From: Xenorhabdus eapokensis
GTDB lineage: Bacteria; Pseudomonadota; Gammaproteobacteria; Enterobacterales; Enterobacteriaceae
Reading direction: 5' to 3'
NCBI RefSeq assembly: GCF_001908105.1
Contig: NZ_MKGQ01000001.1
Location: 294,773-358,772 of the forward strand
DNA: 64,000 nt
Made by a program: the position numbers and the translations under genes
Notes under the pieces: model-generated
Seen by the model: the letters and a program-made list of their open reading frames with translations, nothing else
Told to the model about the DNA's origin: nothing
Database searches by the model: none
Shown here: positions 50,219 through 60,921 of the stretch, one piece after another
Layout: each line of letters starts with the position of its first letter
Numbering within the stretch: the stretch's first letter is position 1

Positions 50219-51170
50219 ATCGTTCCTTATGTTTCAGGGGATTAGCCATCGCACCAATAATATCTGTCAGAATATTAACGGAAATAACCAGCGTTCCTAT
50301 CACCATGACGCCCGCCGAAATTGCGGAATAATCCTGTTGGCGGATAGCGCTAATAAGCCAACGCCCTAAACCCGGCCAGTTAAAGACTTGCTCTGTCACC
50401 ATCGCTAATGTGAGCATGGTTGAAAATTGTAATCCTAACTTAGGAATGATGGGTGGCAAGGCATTATGCAATAAATGGCGACGAATGATAGTTAGCCGAG
50501 ATAAACCACGCGTTGCTGCCGATTTGATGTAATTTTCACCTGAAACTTCCTCTGCACTATTGCGCATCAAACGGATAACTTCAGTAGTCGGCGCAACGGC
50601 CAGCGTGATAACGGGCAGAACCATATGCAGAATAACGCTCATGATCATTTCATTGCGATAAGGCGCCTTTGACAACCAGGCATCAATCAGTGCAGAACCC
50701 GTGACAGGCTCCATCCGATAGAGTAAATCAACCCGCCCTGAGACAGGCAGCCAGCCCAAATACAGTGAAAAAAGCAAGGTCAGCAATAACGCCAGCCAGA
50801 AAACCGGAATGGAAAAACCACAGAGGGCAAATGTACTGATAATGATATCGGCTTTTTTATTGCGCCAGACACCAGCAATAATCCCAAGAGGGATGCCGAT
50901 TAACAATGCCATGGAAAAAGAGAGGACACACAGCTCCATCGTGGCAGGGAGAACATTATACAGTTGTTCGATAACTCGTTCCCCATTAATTCTGGAAATA
51001 CCAAAATCCCATTGGAGCAAGCTACGGAAATAGTAGAGATAAGCGTCTGACAATGATGCGCCACTTAAGGCACCATGAGGTGTGAAATACATCAGGCTGA
51101 AGCTGATTAATGAAAGAAAAAACAACGTCACAATCAGAAGTAACAAACGACGCAGAATATAAATAATCAT
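50205..51170 (-). CDS. sapB: Sap ABC transporter permease SapB
   Basis: DppB-type permease of 321 residues with six helices; N-terminal [20 protein letters not shown] and the EAA loop in [20 protein letters not shown]. Forms the channel with SapC. Overlaps the sapA stop by four bases. Confidence 0.93.
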   Translation of the reverse strand: MIIYILRRLLLLIVTLFFLSLISFSLMYFTPHGALSGASLSDAYLYYFRSLLQWDFGISRINGERVIEQLYNVLPATMELCVLSFSMALLIGIPLGIIAGVWRNKKADIIISTFALCGFSIPVFWLALLLTLLFSLYLGWLPVSGRVDLLYRMEPVTGSALIDAWLSKAPYRNEMIMSVILHMVLPVITLAVAPTTEVIRLMRNSAEEVSGENYIKSAATRGLSRLTIIRRHLLHNALPPIIPKLGLQFSTMLTLAMVTEQVFNWPGLGRWLISAIRQQDYSAISAGVMVIGTLVISVNILTDIIGAMANPLKHKERYAVR

Positions 51171-52906
51171 TTGCTTCCCTTTTTATTTTTATCAGGAACG
51201 GTGGCTTCCTGTTTGCGGTAGACTTTGTCAAAGGAACTATTGCCAAACGGGCTGAGTACCAATCCTTGGATGTTATAGCGAGAGATTTGTAAACGCATCG
51301 AATAAGCCAGTGGCAATACGGGTAATTGTTGCGCGAGGATTTCTTGGGCAACATGATAATTTTTGATGCGTGAAGCAAGTTGTTGATTTAATAAGGCTTC
51401 ATGAAGAGCATCATCAAAAGCTGAGTTACACCAACGGCTCAGATTTGTTTGGGATGCAATGGCGGCACAACTCAACAATGGGCGGAAAAAACTATCAGGA
51501 TCGTTGCTATCAGTAGACCAGCCTGCCAGCGTCATATCGTGGGTTTTATCCATGAGTTGGTTTTCCTGAAAACGGCCTTCGACGGGGCGGATAGACATCT
51601 TAACACCAACCTGTGCCAAATCTGCCTGAATCAGCTCCGCCATTTTCAGAGGGCTTGGGTTATAGGATTGTGAAGCCGTTGGAACCCATAAAGTTAATTC
51701 CAATCCGCTTATTCCCAGTTCATTTAACATTTTGCGGGATTTTTCAGGGTTGTATTCAGTGATTTCAGCCCGATTATCATACGCCCATGATGCACGAGGC
51801 AAAATAGAAGCTGCCGTCTCTGCCGTACCATAGTAAATGGATTTCATCAGGCGTTGGTTATTGATGGCGTAAGCAATGGCTTGACGAACGGCTAACTGAT
51901 CCAATGGTGGTTTACTGGTATTAAAAGCAAGATAAGCAATATTCATACCTGAACGTAATGTCTGACGCAGATTTGGATCATCATGCAGAATATTCCACTG
52001 GTTAGCATCGGGATAAGCCAATACATCGCATTCACCTGTAAGCAATTTTGAGATCCTGCCTGTACTTCCCGCGCCAGTGTCTATAACAATCTGTTCCATG
52101 CGCGGTTTACCTTTCCAATAGTTATCATGGCGAACAAGGCGGATAAATTGGTCCATCTGATAATCTTCCAGCATGAAGGGGCCGGTTCCGACAGGTTTCC
52201 AGTCTATTTGTCCCTGCCGATTCATTTGCTGCAATTTTTCAGCATATTCCTGGGACAGTATAGGGGCATAGTAGGTTGCCAGATGCCAAAGAAAAGAAGC
52301 ATCGGGGGCATTAAGGCGAAATTCGACAGTATATTGATTGATTTTCCGAATATTCTTGACTGAATCACCAAATTGTAAGCTGTCAAAATAGGGATAGCGA
52401 CCACCATTAACATCATGATAATCATGTGTATTATCGAAGACACGGCGGAAACTGAAAACGACATCATCCGCGTTCATTGTGCGGGTTGGTGTAAACCAAT
52501 CGGTTGATTGGAAAGCAACATTATGACGCAAATAAAGGCGATAAGTTGCCCCATTGTCCCGCACTTCCCAATCAGTAGCCAGTTCAGGAACCAGACGATA
52601 AGTGAGAGGATCAACACCCAGCAGGCGATTGTAAATCTGTGCAGCCAGCGTATCCACAGTCAAGCCGCTGATAGCCATTTGGGGATTAAATGTATTCAAA
52701 TTGCCATTAACGCAATAAATAAAACCGTTCTGCCGTATGGAAGTCGAAATATGAGGCAGACTTTCCGAGGTGGTGTTTGGCTTCGATGCTGGAATCGTTT
52801 TAGTAGGCTCTGGAATGGATTCCGCAGCAGTTTCTGGAGTAGCATCTTTGGCTGCCAGAGTCGGAGCGGAAATCAATAATATAATCCAGTAAATCAAATA
52901 ACGCAT
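51167..52906 (-). CDS. sapA: Sap periplasmic solute-binding protein SapA
   Basis: Family 5 extracellular solute-binding protein, 579 residues. A signal peptide covers about 1-18 (cleavage near TLA/AK). A Pro/Thr/Ser/Glu-rich segment of about 40 residues follows before the conserved core, which starts around [10 protein letters not shown]. coli SapA is some 30 residues shorter because it lacks this linker. Core motifs [22 protein letters not shown] and PVGTGPFML are normal. First gene of sapABCDF. In other bacteria SapA binds antimicrobial peptides or haem. Confidence 0.93.
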   Translation of the reverse strand: MRYLIYWIILLISAPTLAAKDATPETAAESIPEPTKTIPASKPNTTSESLPHISTSIRQNGFIYCVNGNLNTFNPQMAISGLTVDTLAAQIYNRLLGVDPLTYRLVPELATDWEVRDNGATYRLYLRHNVAFQSTDWFTPTRTMNADDVVFSFRRVFDNTHDYHDVNGGRYPYFDSLQFGDSVKNIRKINQYTVEFRLNAPDASFLWHLATYYAPILSQEYAEKLQQMNRQGQIDWKPVGTGPFMLEDYQMDQFIRLVRHDNYWKGKPRMEQIVIDTGAGSTGRISKLLTGECDVLAYPDANQWNILHDDPNLRQTLRSGMNIAYLAFNTSKPPLDQLAVRQAIAYAINNQRLMKSIYYGTAETAASILPRASWAYDNRAEITEYNPEKSRKMLNELGISGLELTLWVPTASQSYNPSPLKMAELIQADLAQVGVKMSIRPVEGRFQENQLMDKTHDMTLAGWSTDSNDPDSFFRPLLSCAAIASQTNLSRWCNSAFDDALHEALLNQQLASRIKNYHVAQEILAQQLPVLPLAYSMRLQISRYNIQGLVLSPFGNSSFDKVYRKQEATVPDKNKKGSK

Positions 52907-53015
52907 ATAAAATGTCAGTCATAAAAAAGAGTTTAGCCATTGTAACTTAATTAACGCTTTTTGCTCAAAAACAACGAACAGATCACGATAACGAGAGAAA
53001 TTCTCAATAAAATGC

Positions 53016-53049
53016 TTTACAAGTGTAATTGATAAGTATTATCATTCGC
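53016..53049 (+). promoter_or_regulatory. ryhB promoter with overlapping Fur box
   Basis: A -35-like TTTACA (53016-53021) and -10-like TATCAT (53040-53045) are 18 bases apart. The Fur box GATAAGTATTATCATTCGC (53031-53049) matches 14 of 19 consensus positions and covers the -10, so Fur-iron would block the promoter. Confidence 0.8.
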
Positions 53050-53051
53050 AT

Positions 53052-53167
53052 GTGCTCTCAGAGGGACACCTTGCAGTAGCAAGTAGGTATCTCAGATAAG
53101 GCACGACATTGCTCACATTGCTTCCAGTATTTTTATTAGCCGGCTCGGGTGCCGGCTACTTTTTTAT
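53052..53167 (+). ncRNA. ryhB: RyhB iron-stress small RNA
   Basis: Hfq-dependent sRNA that under iron limitation represses mRNAs of iron-using proteins. From 53101 a 31-base stretch is identical, as far as I recall it, to the E. coli RyhB core (GCACGACATTGCTCACATTG then CTTCCAGTATT). It is followed by a terminator in which TAGCCGGC (53137-53144) pairs with GCCGGCTA (53151-53158), then a T-tract. The 5' part (53052-53098) differs from E. coli, is longer, and can form a hairpin with CTTGC-AGTA-GCAAG. The gene lies between sapA and pspF; in E. coli it is between yhhX and yhhY. Confidence 0.93.
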
Positions 53168-53185
53168 CTATCGTTTTTTATCTGT

Positions 53186-54208
53186 CTACTCTATCTTGCC
53201 ATTAACATCAATACGGTATTTTTTGATTAACCCGCGGAACTGGTGGTAAGTCAAATTAAGTTTGTCAGCGGCCTTTTTCTGATTAAATTGGCTTTCTGTC
53301 AAAGCCTGTATGAGTAAACTCTTTTCGCTGTCGTTTTGCCACTGCCTTAAATCAACAGGTAATTTGGGAAGGACGTTATTGCTCATCTCGCTCTCTGTGG
53401 ATGAAGGAGCAGATTGCTGTGAGAGTGAAAAGGGGTTGATGATGATCGTATTTAATTCATTTTCGCTATTACCATTTTTACTATTACTATGCCGGTAAAT
53501 AGAGCGTTCGATAACATTTTTGAGTTCGCGAACATTTCCGGGCCAGTGATAGGAAAGCAACTGTTGTTTGGCTTCGTCAGTAAATCCGGGGAAAAATGGC
53601 AGAGCCAACTCACGGCACATCTGAATCGCAAAATTCTGTGCCAGTAACATAATATCCTGTTGTCGCTGGCGTAATGGTGGGATATGAACCACGTCAAACG
53701 CGAGCCTGTCGAGCAAATCAGCCCTGAATTTCCCGCAGGCAGCCATGACAGGTAAATCTTCGTTGGTGGCACAGATCAAACGTACATCAACTTGTAATGA
53801 CTGAGTGCCGCCTACACGCTCCAGGTGACCATATTCAATAACACGCAGTAATTTCTCCTGTACCTGCATAGGGGCAGTGGCGAGTTCGTCAAGAAATAAG
53901 GTTCCGCCATCAGCCCGTTCAAAGCGCCCCTGGTGTTTTGAACGGGCACCCGTGAACGCCCCAGCTTCATGACCAAATAATTCTGAGTCAAGCAGATTTT
54001 CATTGAGTGCTGCACAGTTCAGGGAAATGAAAGGGCCTTGCCAACGTGGAGAAAGATAGTGTAAACGTCGGGCAATTAACTCCTTACCGGTTCCTCGTTC
54101 TCCCAGAACTAAAACCGGTTTATTCAATTTCGCTAATGCGGAGACTTGTTCCAAAATTTCAATAAAACAGTTTGCTTCACCTAATAGGTTGTCAATAAAC
54201 TGGGACAT
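53186..54208 (-). CDS. pspF: Psp operon sigma-54 activator PspF
   Basis: AAA+ enhancer-binding protein without a sensor domain, held inactive by PspA. Walker A GERGTGKE is at 36-43, the sigma-54 contact loop GAFTGA at 83-88, Walker B FLDELATAP, and a Fis-type HTH at the C-terminus (NQKKAADKLNLTYHQFRGLI). At 340 residues it is about 15 longer than E. coli, owing to an Asn/Ser-rich linker (SNSKNGNSENEL) before the HTH. The ATG at 54208 aligns with the E. coli N-terminus; the upstream TTG is rejected. Divergent from pspA. Confidence 0.94.
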   Translation of the reverse strand: MSQFIDNLLGEANCFIEILEQVSALAKLNKPVLVLGERGTGKELIARRLHYLSPRWQGPFISLNCAALNENLLDSELFGHEAGAFTGARSKHQGRFERADGGTLFLDELATAPMQVQEKLLRVIEYGHLERVGGTQSLQVDVRLICATNEDLPVMAACGKFRADLLDRLAFDVVHIPPLRQRQQDIMLLAQNFAIQMCRELALPFFPGFTDEAKQQLLSYHWPGNVRELKNVIERSIYRHSNSKNGNSENELNTIIINPFSLSQQSAPSSTESEMSNNVLPKLPVDLRQWQNDSEKSLLIQALTESQFNQKKAADKLNLTYHQFRGLIKKYRIDVNGKIE

Positions 54209-54317
54209 GGTATTTTTCGCCAAAAATTGGTTAATTTGACTAAATTAGCTCATTGCAATAAAAAAGCAAATAAAAAATTATATTAATAATTTCAATTGGA
54301 TAAGAAAAATAAGAAAG

Positions 54318-54334
54318 TTGGCATATATCTTGTA
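54318..54334 (+). promoter_or_regulatory. Sigma-54 promoter of pspABC
   Basis: TTGGCATATATCTTGTA carries the -24 GG and -12 TG elements with sigma-54 spacing and resembles the E. coli pspA promoter. AT-rich DNA upstream (54240-54300) is the likely PspF and IHF binding zone. Confidence 0.8.
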
Positions 54335-54425
54335 TTTAGTTAAGTGCCTTACCGTGTATCTTGTTTCCGTTTTAACAGTACACAGGCATAACATATATAT
54401 ATTCTAATGAAAGAGGTGTATGACT

Positions 54426-55097
54426 ATGGGTATTTTTTCTCGTTTTGCTGATATCGTGAATGCCAATATTTCTTCTCTGTTAGATAAAGCAGAAGATCCA
54501 CAGAAAATGATCCGCTTGATGATTCAGGAAATGGAAGACACGCTGGTGGAAATCCGCTCAACCTCTGCCCGTACACTGGCCGAGAAAAAACAGCTTTTGC
54601 GCCGCATCAACATGGGTGAAAGCCAAATCGATGGCTGGCAAGAAAAAGCTGAATTAGCACTGAGCAAGGATAAAGAAGATTTAGCGCGTGCTGCGTTGAT
54701 TGAAAAACAGAAAGTCAGTAGCTTAGTTGAAACGCTAACACACGAATTATCCATTCTGGATGAGACGCTGGAACGCATTAAAGGCGAAGTGAGTGAGCTG
54801 GAAAATAAATTGACAGAAGCACGTGCGAGACAACAATCGTTGGCACTGCGTCATCAGGCTGCGGCATCTTCGCGCCAGGTACGCCGTCAGTTGGATAGCG
54901 GTAAAATCGATGAGGCAATGGCGCGCTTCGAACAGTTTGAACGCCGGATAGACCACATGGAAGCGGAAGCAGAAGCTTTTGGATTAGGCAAACAGAAATC
55001 ACTCGATCAACAATTTGCAGAATTGCAGGCAGATGATGAAATCAGTGCACAATTAGCAGCCTTGAAAGCTAAAATGAATACCAAAGATTCTCAATGA
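54426..55097 (+). CDS. pspA: Phage shock protein A
   Basis: Peripheral membrane protein of the IM30/ESCRT-III-like family that stabilises the inner membrane when proton motive force falls, and binds PspF to silence the regulon. Almost entirely coiled coil (223 residues) after an N-terminal amphipathic helix [15 protein letters not shown]. The ATG at 54426 is preferred to one two codons earlier because it gives the conserved N-terminus. First gene of pspABC. Confidence 0.96.
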   Translation: MGIFSRFADIVNANISSLLDKAEDPQKMIRLMIQEMEDTLVEIRSTSARTLAEKKQLLRRINMGESQIDGWQEKAELALSKDKEDLARAALIEKQKVSSLVETLTHELSILDETLERIKGEVSELENKLTEARARQQSLALRHQAAASSRQVRRQLDSGKIDEAMARFEQFERRIDHMEAEAEAFGLGKQKSLDQQFAELQADDEISAQLAALKAKMNTKDSQ

Positions 55098-55129
55098 TGA
55101 CATCTGTCATACATAACTAAGGAAAGATA

Positions 55130-55357
55130 ATGGGCTATATATTTCTTGGGATCCCGCTGATTATTTTTGTGCTTTTTGTTTTACCCATCTGGTTGTGGCT
55201 GCATTACAGCAACCGGAGCAGCAATCGTGATCAGTTAGGGAACAGTGAAATTCAGCGTTTGGAACAGTTGACGGAGAACGCCAGGCGTATGCAAGAACGG
55301 ATCAAAACGTTAGAAGATATCCTTGACGCAGAACATCCAAATTGGAGACAGTCATAA
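55130..55357 (+). CDS. pspB: Phage shock protein B
   Basis: Inner membrane protein of 75 residues with one N-terminal helix (GIPLIIFVLFVLPIWLWLHY) and a cytoplasmic coiled coil (LEQLTENARRMQERIKTLEDIL). Senses envelope stress together with PspC. Its stop overlaps the pspC start as TAATG. Confidence 0.95.
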   Translation: MGYIFLGIPLIIFVLFVLPIWLWLHYSNRSSNRDQLGNSEIQRLEQLTENARRMQERIKTLEDILDAEHPNWRQS

Positions 55358-55719
55358 TGTCAAATCAATACCCCCGAAAATTTTATCGCCTGCCAGAGCA
55401 GGGGATGGTTAAAGGCGTTTGTGCCGGGCTGGCAGACTATTTTGACGTACCTGCTCCGCTTATTCGTACCATCGCAGTATTATCGCTGTTCTTTGGTCTA
55501 TTTGGCATCACGGTATTGGCTTATATTATCTTGACTTTTGTCATGGAACCTGCACCTGCGGGATATTCAGCAGAGGAAAAGTATAGAAGGCCATCAGCAC
55601 AGAAGATGTTGGACGAAATAGATTACCAATTGAAGACAAGCGAAGCACGTTTGCGGCAAATGGAACGCTATGTAACTTCTGATACTTACAATGTGCGCAG
55701 CCGTTTCCGCCAGCTCTGA
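55357..55719 (+). CDS. pspC: Phage shock protein C
   Basis: Inner membrane sensor of 120 residues with the PspC domain (GMVKGVCAGLADYFDVP), one clear transmembrane helix (about 45-68) and a C-terminal coiled segment ending RSRFRQL as in E. coli. It relieves PspA inhibition of PspF. pspD, the next gene in E. coli, is missing; about 110 bases without a coding frame separate pspC from ycjX. Confidence 0.95.
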   Translation: MSNQYPRKFYRLPEQGMVKGVCAGLADYFDVPAPLIRTIAVLSLFFGLFGITVLAYIILTFVMEPAPAGYSAEEKYRRPSAQKMLDEIDYQLKTSEARLRQMERYVTSDTYNVRSRFRQL

Positions 55720-55829
55720 GCGCAGTGGATAGCATGGGATCTGGTCTGTAATAGCGAAAATAATATCAAATTTTGCGGATGCTACAGGCCGGATGAGACT
55801 GAATCACGGTATTCCCATTTAGGAGAAAC

Positions 55830-57227
55830 ATGAAACGGTTGCAAAACGAATTGACAGCACTCGTTAATCGTGGAATGGATCGTCATTTGCGGCTGGCGGT
55901 AACCGGATTAAGTCGCAGCGGAAAAACCGCCTTTATTACTTCTTTGGTAAACCAACTTCTGCATGTTCACAGCGGAGCCAGATTGCCGCTGTTTTCTGCT
56001 GTGCGCGATGGACGCTTACTCGGTGTGAAACGGGTGCCCCAGCGAGATTTTGGGGTGCCTCGGTTTACCTATGATGAGAACGTCACCGAATTATATGACA
56101 CTCCCCCTCACTGGCCAACGCCAACGCGTGGTGTGAGTGAAATACGTTTAGCATTGCGTTATCGTTCTGAAGATTCCCTGTTTCGTTACCTCAAGGAAAC
56201 GTCTACCCTTTATCTGGAAATTGTCGATTATCCGGGCGAATGGTTATTGGATTTACCCATGCTGGAACAAAGTTATCTGGCGTGGTCACGGCATATGCAC
56301 GGATTACTGAAAGGGGAAAGAGCAAATTGGGCGAAGTCATGGTTAGCGTTATGCCAGCAATGTGATCCATTGGCACCTGTTGATGAAAATTTACTTGCCA
56401 GAATCTCTCAGGCTTATACGGATTACCTGCATCAATGTAAACAGCAGGGTTTGCATTTTATCCAACCTGGCCGTTTTATCTTACCGGGTGATCTGGCGGG
56501 AGCACCCGCGCTGCAATTTTTCCCGTGGCCAGATATTGACAGCATCGGGGAAGCGCAACTCGCAAAGGCGGATAAACAGACCAATATAGGCATGTTGCGT
56601 GAACGTTTTGCTTATTACTGCGATCATATCGTTAAGGCATTCTATAAAGAGCATTTTCTGCGTTTTGATCGGCAAATTGTTCTGGTGGATTGCTTGCAAT
56701 CATTGAACAGTGGTCCGCAAGCGTTCAATGATATGCGGCTTGCATTGACGCAACTGATGCAGAGTTTTCATTATGGTAAGCGGACACTATTTCGTCGCTT
56801 ATTCTCGCCTTGCATCGATAAGTTGATGTTTGCTGCCAGCAAAGCTGATCACATTACGCCAGATCAACATGCCAATCTTGTTTCACTTTTACAGCACTTG
56901 GTACAGGAAGCGTGGCAAAATGCAGCGTTTGAAGGGATCAGCATGGATTGTGTCGGGCTTGCATCTGTTCAGGCAACAGAGAGCGGCGTTGTTATGCATA
57001 AAGGTGAAAAAATCCCTGCCATCAAGGGTAATCGCTTGTCAGATGATAAGTTATTGACATTTTTTCCGGGAGAAGTGCCACCGCGTTTGCCGAATAATGA
57101 ATTCTGGCAAAAACAAGGATTTCATTTCGAATCATTCCGGCCAAAACCCGTCGATGTCAGCACACCGTTACCCCATATTCGCATGGATAGCGTGATGGAA
57201 TTTTTATTGGGAGACAAATTAACATGA
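55830..57227 (+). CDS. ycjX: DUF463 P-loop protein YcjX
   Basis: Predicted nucleotide-binding protein of 465 residues (E. coli length) in the Psp regulon neighbourhood. The P-loop GLSRSGKT is at 26-33, and [10 protein letters not shown] resembles a switch II region. Biochemical role is unknown; related proteins bind GTP/GDP. Its stop overlaps the ycjF start by four bases. Confidence 0.92.
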   Translation: MKRLQNELTALVNRGMDRHLRLAVTGLSRSGKTAFITSLVNQLLHVHSGARLPLFSAVRDGRLLGVKRVPQRDFGVPRFTYDENVTELYDTPPHWPTPTRGVSEIRLALRYRSEDSLFRYLKETSTLYLEIVDYPGEWLLDLPMLEQSYLAWSRHMHGLLKGERANWAKSWLALCQQCDPLAPVDENLLARISQAYTDYLHQCKQQGLHFIQPGRFILPGDLAGAPALQFFPWPDIDSIGEAQLAKADKQTNIGMLRERFAYYCDHIVKAFYKEHFLRFDRQIVLVDCLQSLNSGPQAFNDMRLALTQLMQSFHYGKRTLFRRLFSPCIDKLMFAASKADHITPDQHANLVSLLQHLVQEAWQNAAFEGISMDCVGLASVQATESGVVMHKGEKIPAIKGNRLSDDKLLTFFPGEVPPRLPNNEFWQKQGFHFESFRPKPVDVSTPLPHIRMDSVMEFLLGDKLT

Positions 57228-58261
57228 CCGAACCTTTGAAACCGCGAATGGATTTTGATGATCTTGTACAAACATCATCCGAACCACCACTAAAATCAAA
57301 AAAAGAATTTTCTGGACAGGAAGCAGAGTTCTATCCGCTGATGTCAGAGTTGGAAGCAGAAGAGAAGGAAAGTGAATTTGAAGGTGCGGTGAATGCAGCA
57401 CTGAAACCGAAACGCAGTTTTTGGCGAAAAGTTTTTTCCAGCGCTGTATTGTTGTTGGGGACGAGTGTTGTCGCACAATGTGTCCAGTGGATATACCAGG
57501 CCTGGCAGCAACATGATTGGATTGCCCTGGGGATCGCAGCGGCAGGTAGCATGATTGTGTTTGCGGGTATAGGTAGTGTGATCAAGGAATGGCGACGCCT
57601 TTACCATTTGCGGCAGCGTACAGAAGAGCGAGATACTGCAAAAGCGCTATTGCAAAGTCACGGCATCGGCAAGGGAAAGCAATTTTGTGAAAAATTAGCA
57701 AAACAAGCTGGAATTGGGCAACAACATCCGGCATTACAGCGTTGGCAGGCTGCCGTGCATGAAACCCATAATGATCGTGAAATTGTCATGTTATACAGTA
57801 AATTAGTTCAGCCTGTTCTGGATGCACAAGCCAAGAAAGAGATCAGTCGCTCGGCTGCGGAATCGGCTTTGATGATCGCGGTCAGTCCATTGGCTATTGT
57901 GGATATGGCTTTTATTGCGTGGAGAAACATTCGGCTTATTAATCGTATTGCAGCGCTTTATGGCATTGAGTTAGGTTATTTCAGTCGTATCCGCTTATTT
58001 CGGTTGGTATTACTGAATATTGCTTTTGCAGGAGCATCTGAATTAGTCAGGGAAGTGGGTATGGATTGGTTGTCACAGGACATTGCGGCTCGTCTTTCTG
58101 CTCGTGCTGCACAAGGGATCGGCGCAGGATTACTCACAGCCCGTTTGGGCATCAAGGCAATGGAATTATGTCGGCCTTTGCCGTGGATTGATGGAGATAA
58201 ACCGAAGTTAAGTGATTTTCGCCACCAATTACTTGCCCAGCTTAAAGTACGCTACCAATGA
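57224..58261 (+). CDS. ycjF: DUF697 inner membrane protein YcjF
   Basis: Membrane protein of 345 residues, partner gene of ycjX in many proteobacteria. The acidic N-terminal region is soluble, two hydrophobic helices lie at about 68-90 and 95-117, and the C-terminal half contains the DUF697 part ([20 protein letters not shown]). Function unknown. The start is ATGA-coupled to ycjX. Confidence 0.92.
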   Translation: MTEPLKPRMDFDDLVQTSSEPPLKSKKEFSGQEAEFYPLMSELEAEEKESEFEGAVNAALKPKRSFWRKVFSSAVLLLGTSVVAQCVQWIYQAWQQHDWIALGIAAAGSMIVFAGIGSVIKEWRRLYHLRQRTEERDTAKALLQSHGIGKGKQFCEKLAKQAGIGQQHPALQRWQAAVHETHNDREIVMLYSKLVQPVLDAQAKKEISRSAAESALMIAVSPLAIVDMAFIAWRNIRLINRIAALYGIELGYFSRIRLFRLVLLNIAFAGASELVREVGMDWLSQDIAARLSARAAQGIGAGLLTARLGIKAMELCRPLPWIDGDKPKLSDFRHQLLAQLKVRYQ

Positions 58262-58433
58262 AAAACAAAGTACAGAAAAGATATAGAAACAGTAAAATAA
58301 CCAATTAATAGCGTCTGTCATACCAGCTTGACATCTTATTCTTGTAAACTTTTACTGACAAGGGCTTCATCTATTGGATAGTAACGGGTAACATTCAGGC
58401 AGTTAAGAACATCGTGTAAATAAGGTCAGAAAA

Positions 58434-60026
58434 ATGCGATTGGAAGTGACTTGTCAGGATCGAATTGGGTTAACCCGCGAATTACTTGATTTACTGGTTT
58501 TACGAAATATTGACCTGAAAGGAATTGAAATTTCTCCTGCAAGTCGTATTTACCTTAATTTTACTCAAATTGATTTCAATATCTTCCGTGAATTGATGGC
58601 AGAAATTCGTCGTATCAATGGCGTCATTGATGTCAGAACTATTGCCTTTATGCCATCAGAGAAAGAGCATCGGGCGATGTGGGCGCTGTTGGAATCGTTT
58701 CCTGCCCCTATTTTTTCCATTGACATGAAAGGCAATGTTGAACTGGTTAACTCCGCTGCTTTGGCATTGTTTGGTGTCAGTAAGGAAAAAATTAGCCAAA
58801 AAAATATTGGTCATCTGATTAGCAATTACAATTTCCTTCGCTGGCTTGAAAGTGAGCATCATCAACCACATTCAGCACAACTATCCATTAAAGGGCAAGA
58901 TTATGGAATGAATATTATTCCCATGCAATTAACGGATGAAAATCAATCGATTAGATGCGTAGGGGCTGTAATTATGTTGAGTTCTGGTGAACACCATCCA
59001 GCGGCGCATATTGAGTCACTACGCAAAAAATCAACTACAAATAATGATGGCGCGTTTGAACAGATTATTGCTGTCAGTCCTAAAATGGTTCATATCGTTG
59101 AGCAGGCTCGCAAAATGGCAATTCTTGATATGCCCTTGTTGCTTGTCGGTGAGACAGGAACGGGAAAAGATGAATTTGCTAAAGCCTGTCATTTACGTAG
59201 TGCAAGGGGAAAACAGCCTTTTCTTGGGTTAAATTGTGCTTCCATGCCAGATGATGTGGTAGAAAGCGAGCTATTTGGTTATGCGGCGGGAGCCTATCCC
59301 AATGCATTGGAAGGCAAAAAAGGTTTCTTTGAACAGGCTAATGGCGGGACGGTTTTATTAGATGAAATTGGCGAAATGTCGCCGCAGATGCAGATTAAAT
59401 TACTTCGTTTCTTGAATGATGGAACTTTCCGTCGTGTCGGTGAAGAAAATGAAGTGAAGGTGAATGTCCGAATCATTTGTGCCACTCAGAAAAACTTAAT
59501 TGAATTGGTACAAAAAGGGGAATTTCGTGAAGACCTCTATTATCGGCTGAATGTCTTAACCATTACATTACCTCCTTTGCGGGAACGTCAGGCGGATATC
59601 ATGCCATTGACGGACTATTTTGTAACACGTTTTGCGCAAGAACAGGGCTTGCATAAACCTAAGTTCTCTGCTGAATTAGAACCATTTTTGTGTGGTTATC
59701 ATTGGCCAGGTAATGTCAGACAGCTCCGCAACGCAATATACCAGGCATTGACCCAGCTTGAGGGTAACAAACTCAGCCCGCAGGATATCCGGCTACCGGA
59801 ACTAGAAGCTGAGGTGACATTTAATGAAGATATTCTGGTTGGCTCTTTGGATGAGATCAGCAAGCGTTTTGAACGCTCCGTACTGACACGTCTTTATCGC
59901 CATTATCCCAGTACGCGTAAGCTGGCAAAACGGCTTGGGGTTTCTCACACGGCAATAGCCAATAAATTACGCGAATATGGTCTGAGTGGTAAAAAACACT
60001 TAGCTGAACATGAAGATGATGAATAA
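58434..60026 (+). CDS. tyrR: Aromatic amino acid regulator TyrR
   Basis: Regulator of aromatic amino acid synthesis and transport, binding tyrosine with ATP. Order: ACT domain (1-70, MRLEVTCQDRIGLTRELL), PAS domain (about 75-190), AAA+ domain with Walker A GETGTGKD at 239-246, and a C-terminal HTH (STRKLAKRLGVSHTAIANKL). The sigma-54 contact loop is replaced by GAYPNA, as in E. coli TyrR, which works with sigma-70. At 530 residues it is about 17 longer than E. coli. aroH in the same window belongs to the pathway TyrR oversees. Confidence 0.95.
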   Translation: MRLEVTCQDRIGLTRELLDLLVLRNIDLKGIEISPASRIYLNFTQIDFNIFRELMAEIRRINGVIDVRTIAFMPSEKEHRAMWALLESFPAPIFSIDMKGNVELVNSAALALFGVSKEKISQKNIGHLISNYNFLRWLESEHHQPHSAQLSIKGQDYGMNIIPMQLTDENQSIRCVGAVIMLSSGEHHPAAHIESLRKKSTTNNDGAFEQIIAVSPKMVHIVEQARKMAILDMPLLLVGETGTGKDEFAKACHLRSARGKQPFLGLNCASMPDDVVESELFGYAAGAYPNALEGKKGFFEQANGGTVLLDEIGEMSPQMQIKLLRFLNDGTFRRVGEENEVKVNVRIICATQKNLIELVQKGEFREDLYYRLNVLTITLPPLRERQADIMPLTDYFVTRFAQEQGLHKPKFSAELEPFLCGYHWPGNVRQLRNAIYQALTQLEGNKLSPQDIRLPELEAEVTFNEDILVGSLDEISKRFERSVLTRLYRHYPSTRKLAKRLGVSHTAIANKLREYGLSGKKHLAEHEDDE

Positions 60027-60073
60027 TAACTGAGATATTACTGCTTTTAACCATATTCAATATATAAAATAAG

Positions 60074-60116
60074 CTGGCGACGATAAAATAACTAATTGTG
60101 ATTTTATCATCGCCAG
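60074..60116. terminator. Hairpin between tyrR and tpx
   Basis: CTGGCGACGATAAAAT (60074-60089) pairs with ATTTTATCATCGCCAG (60101-60116) with one C-A mismatch, between converging genes. No T-tract follows. Confidence 0.6.
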
Positions 60117-60188
60117 GAAATACGCTTTAAAGACTAAGTCTTAGAAAATGCGTTGCTGTGTTAAAAAACCAAAGCAATAATAAAACAA

Positions 60189-60692
60189 TTATTTCAATGC
60201 GGCTAATGCACTGTCATAGTCAGGTTCATTGGTGATTTCATCGACCAACTGGCTATAAATAACCTGATTATTTTCATCCAGGACAACAACGGCACGTGCA
60301 GTCAGTCCACCTAATGGGCCTTTGCTTATTGCAACACCATAATCTTCCTGAAATTCCCCGCCACGTAGTGTAGAAAGAGTGACAACATTAGACAGACCTT
60401 CAGAACCACAGAAACGAGACTGAGCAAAAGGCAAGTCTGCTGAAATGCACAATACGACAGTATTGTCTAATTCGCTGGCAAGTTGGTTGAATTTACGGAC
60501 AGATGTGGCACAAACACCGGTGTCAATGCTTGGGAAAATATTAAGCACTTTGCGTTTACTTGCGTAGTGGCTCAATGTTACATCAGCAAGATCTTTAGCG
60601 ACTAGCGTGAACTCTTTTGCTGTCTGACCTACTTGTGGAAAATCTCCGTTAACGGTGATATCACCACCTTGAAATTTGACTGTTTGTGTCAT
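60189..60692 (-). CDS. tpx: Thiol peroxidase Tpx
   Basis: Periplasm-associated or cytosolic atypical 2-Cys peroxiredoxin of 167 residues, reducing alkyl hydroperoxides with thioredoxin. Peroxidatic Cys61 lies in [14 protein letters not shown] and resolving Cys95 in [10 protein letters not shown], both at E. coli positions. The ATG at 60692 is clear. Convergent with tyrR, as in E. coli. Confidence 0.96.
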   Translation of the reverse strand: MTQTVKFQGGDITVNGDFPQVGQTAKEFTLVAKDLADVTLSHYASKRKVLNIFPSIDTGVCATSVRKFNQLASELDNTVVLCISADLPFAQSRFCGSEGLSNVVTLSTLRGGEFQEDYGVAISKGPLGGLTARAVVVLDENNQVIYSQLVDEITNEPDYDSALAALK

Positions 60693-60921
60693 GATTTAAT
60701 CCCTCTATAAAGTAAACTACGCCGTCAGTGTAAAGGAATAGTGCGATCTTGCCCACAAAAATAGATGCAATGTTCAGAAATACGCTCCCTTCTTTTAATT
60801 AACAATGTCTTATAATTTATTTTTAGGACGATTATTAGACAAGCAAGGCAAAAATATCATCAAAATATACAATTAAGCATGAAAAATCAGCACGAAATTT
60901 AAGTACAAACAAGGAGCAGAT

